A stretch of DNA of 51,122 nt from Cyanophora paradoxa (taxonomy: Eukaryota; Glaucocystophyceae; Cyanophorales; Cyanophoraceae), in NCBI GenBank assembly GCA_004431415.1, contig QPMI01000433.1, positions 1 through 51,122 on the forward strand, written 5' to 3'. This document shows positions 49,873 through 51,122 of this stretch, in pieces. Below the pieces are notes generated by a model. That model had not been told where the DNA came from, did not search any database, and worked only from the letters and a program-made list of their open reading frames with translations. A program made the position numbers and the translations under genes. How positions within the stretch are numbered: the first letter of the stretch is position 1; each line of letters begins with the position of its first letter.

Positions 49873-50473
49873 AACTCATAATAGCCACTCTGAGCATTTC
49901 GATTCTCTCAAGTCGATAGCTATCAACAACATTCATCTGTTCCTGACACATTTGGGCTGCTTTATTCAGCTCAGTTCGAATATTTCTCGATTTGGTTAAT
50001 ACAAAATAATCACTGTAAATGTATTTCGATATCCAAACCTGTGGATTGCTGACTTTAACGAACTTGCAGATAAAAGATAAGCGAACTTTGATTGCCCTGA
50101 ATTGATATAGACTGTCTCTTAAACGTTTTGGAAGAGAGGTTGCAATTCTATCTAAATATTCAATCACATCTACCACAACTTCCCTTCTGGCTCTGTATGT
50201 GAGCCAGCGATATAATTCATTCATGGCTGTTCCATCTTCTGCCTCTGGTTCTATTTGCCTCAGGCGATCGAGTTCATCAAGAGTCTCAACTTTGTCATAG
50301 AGGTTATTGGCTTTTCTGGTTAATTTTGCTAAAGTGGGTCTGCCCCTTGAAATAAATCCGATTTCCCGGTCATATTCAGCCTCTGTGATTTCATGGGCTG
50401 CATACAGTGTTCCCAGTAATCCCATGAGTTCCCATTTCTTCTCTCTAATGAGTCTGTTGCTAATTCGGGGCAT
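49844..50473 (-). CDS. Small helical protein or detached N-terminal part of the polymerase
   Basis: The ORF encodes 209 residues starting MPRISNRLIREKKWELMGLL, mostly charged helix (RKANNLYDKVETLDELDRL; LPKRLRDSLYQFRAIKVRLS). It ends EMLRVAIMSYAPTGGCYH. In Polinton-type polymerases a similar y.P.gG.Y segment, as I recall it, precedes the I.KFE..N..ISIN segment that opens the downstream ORF. The two ORFs overlap in different frames, so this could be the N-terminal part of one polymerase joined by frameshifting, or a separate protein. A TGA lies just ahead of the polymerase ATG in its own frame. Confidence 0.6.
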   Translation of the reverse strand: MPRISNRLIREKKWELMGLLGTLYAAHEITEAEYDREIGFISRGRPTLAKLTRKANNLYDKVETLDELDRLRQIEPEAEDGTAMNELYRWLTYRARREVVVDVIEYLDRIATSLPKRLRDSLYQFRAIKVRLSFICKFVKVSNPQVWISKYIYSDYFVLTKSRNIRTELNKAAQMCQEQMNVVDSYRLERIEMLRVAIMSYAPTGGCYH

Positions 50474-50507
50474 TGTTCCTAACTTGTTCCTACTCTCAAT
50501 AAATATT

Positions 50508-50825
50508 TTATTCTGAGATGTTCTGAACGCGATTTTCTAGTTTCTTTCGCAATTTGGCTTTGTAATGCATTGGATTATGTGATCCATTTTTTGTCCATAC
50601 ATTTGGGTTTTTGTGATACTGTTTAAGGGCGTTAATTAAGTTTTTCTCTGTTTGTAATCGCAAACAATCAATATCTTTGGAGGAAAGCTGTGACATTTGA
50701 TACCCATCACATTTGCTTTGGCATTTGATGATTTTGTCTATAAGAGCTGGTATATCCTTCAAATCATCTTTTTCGAAATGTTTGTTTTCAATCATTGAAC
50801 TCATTCTGGTAGTCCAGTTTGCCAT
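50508..50825 (-). CDS. Small ORF, unknown function, Polinton-like element
   Basis: A 105-residue protein, MANWTTRMSSMIENKHFEKD ... ending KLRKKLENRVQNISE. Lysine-rich and predicted helical, with two cysteines (CQSKC). No family is recognised. It is upstream of the 209-codon ORF in the same direction with 34 bases between, so part of the same transcription unit. ATTCTTATAATAGTAAAC at 50,834-50,850 (minus strand) is a possible AT-rich core promoter. Confidence 0.5.
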   Translation of the reverse strand: MANWTTRMSSMIENKHFEKDDLKDIPALIDKIIKCQSKCDGYQMSQLSSKDIDCLRLQTEKNLINALKQYHKNPNVWTKNGSHNPMHYKAKLRKKLENRVQNISE

Positions 50826-50886
50826 TTTGTACTGTTTACTATTATAAGAATGTATTTGTTTTAAATCCTCAGGCAGAATTCGATTG

Positions 50887-51030
50887 TCAGGCAGCTGATT
50901 CAGCTAACATTAAGAAACTCTGTCACTTTTTGCAAGTCAGTGTTCGCAAAAACAATGAAACCATGAACTTATAAAAGTTAAATAGAAAGGTGCCTGACAG
51001 TGCCTGACAGTGCCTGACAGTGCCTGACAA
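50887..51030. repeat. Right block of TGCCTGACA iterons
   Basis: TGTCAGGCAG at 50,896 region (first TGTCAGGC at 50,886-50,893) faces four near-perfect tandem copies of GTGCCTGACA at 50,990-51,030. Between them is AACAATGAAACC ... TTATAAAAGTTAAATAG, homologous to the left block. It separates the small ORF at 50,825 from the gene ending at 51,036. Confidence 0.85.
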
Positions 51031-51035
51031 GCTCT

Positions 51036-51122
51036 TTAACAATCATCATCATCCTCATCAATAAACTCTCTTGTATTTTCCGAAATCAGTTTTACACACT
51101 TGTAACCTCTATCATATACTTT
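51036..51122 (-). CDS. C-terminal end of an unknown protein, cut by the window edge
   Basis: An open minus-strand frame enters from the right edge, reads VYDRGYKCVKLISENTREF then IDEDDDDC, and stops at TAA (51,036-51,038). The acidic tail and position suggest the last codons of another element gene. Only 28 codons are visible. Confidence 0.45.
   Translation of the reverse strand, partial: KVYDRGYKCVKLISENTREFIDEDDDDC

Larger units (their letters stand above)
44640..51122. mobile_element. AT-rich Polinton-like (Maverick) element, right end outside window
   Basis: GC content falls sharply at about 44,640. The segment encodes, on the minus strand, a DDE integrase directly downstream of a Polinton-type family B DNA polymerase. 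That gene pair is diagnostic of Polinton/Maverick-type elements and relatives. Neither capsid genes, protease nor packaging ATPase is visible; they would lie beyond 51,122 if present. Terminal inverted repeats cannot be confirmed. The left limit is set by composition and a hairpin only. The large genes here are uninterrupted, unlike those in the GC-rich part. Confidence 0.75.

Noticed and set aside
44893-51030. The iteron blocks as a CRISPR array
   Set aside because: Unit length is 10 bp, spacers are absent or irregular, and the context is a eukaryotic mobile element.
44893-51030. The two iteron blocks as long terminal repeats of a retroelement
   Set aside because: The cassette encodes PolB and no reverse transcriptase, and similarity between blocks is confined to short motifs rather than hundreds of bases.

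Overview
The window is eukaryotic nuclear DNA in two compositional parts. Bases 1 to about 44,640 are very GC-rich, dense in short spliceosomal introns (roughly 50-150 bp, GT...CAG) and in long C/G runs. Bases about 44,640-51,122 are AT-rich and carry genes of a Polinton-like (PolB plus integrase) mobile element. The host-type genes include radial-spoke protein RSPH9, the ciliary protein CFAP206, an LRRC74-like LRR protein, a p23 co-chaperone, NAD(P)HX epimerase, and a TPR protein that appears to carry a plastid/thylakoid-lumen leader. Together they suggest a flagellated, photosynthetic, high-GC protist such as a haptophyte, pelagophyte or green alga. The sequence alone does not settle which.

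Layout. 1-5,377 (-): a large ankyrin-repeat gene running off the left edge. 5.4-7.5 kb: intergenic repeats, including perfect palindromes and a hAT-like MITE candidate. 7.5-14.5 kb (+): a second ankyrin gene that ends in a TIR-like domain. 15.0-15.6 kb: a 228-bp tandem repeat overlapping the 3' end of the TPR gene. 15.6-27.7 kb: a compact housekeeping/cilium block made of TPR (-), NAXE (+), RSPH9 (-), LRR (+), p23 (-) and CFAP206 (+), in alternating orientations with short gaps. 28-29.5 kb: low-complexity and repeat DNA. 29.5-32.2 kb (-): an unrecognised secreted or membrane protein gene. 32.9-43.7 kb: five unfamiliar genes (coiled-coil proteins, a basic/AP-rich protein, and a large gene resembling a repetitive transposase-like protein family). 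These may form a large mobile element. 43.7-44.6 kb: diverged tandem repeats. 44.6-51.1 kb: the AT-rich element with a DDE integrase, protein-primed-type DNA polymerase B, two small ORFs and the end of another gene, plus two blocks of TGCCTGACA iterons and a large hairpin.

Many conserved reading frames in the GC-rich part are broken by single-base losses in short homopolymers while the flanking protein match continues. These look more like sequencing or assembly errors than true pseudogenes. Exon coordinates for these genes are therefore given as gene spans, and splice sites are stated only where both protein continuity and GT/AG support them.
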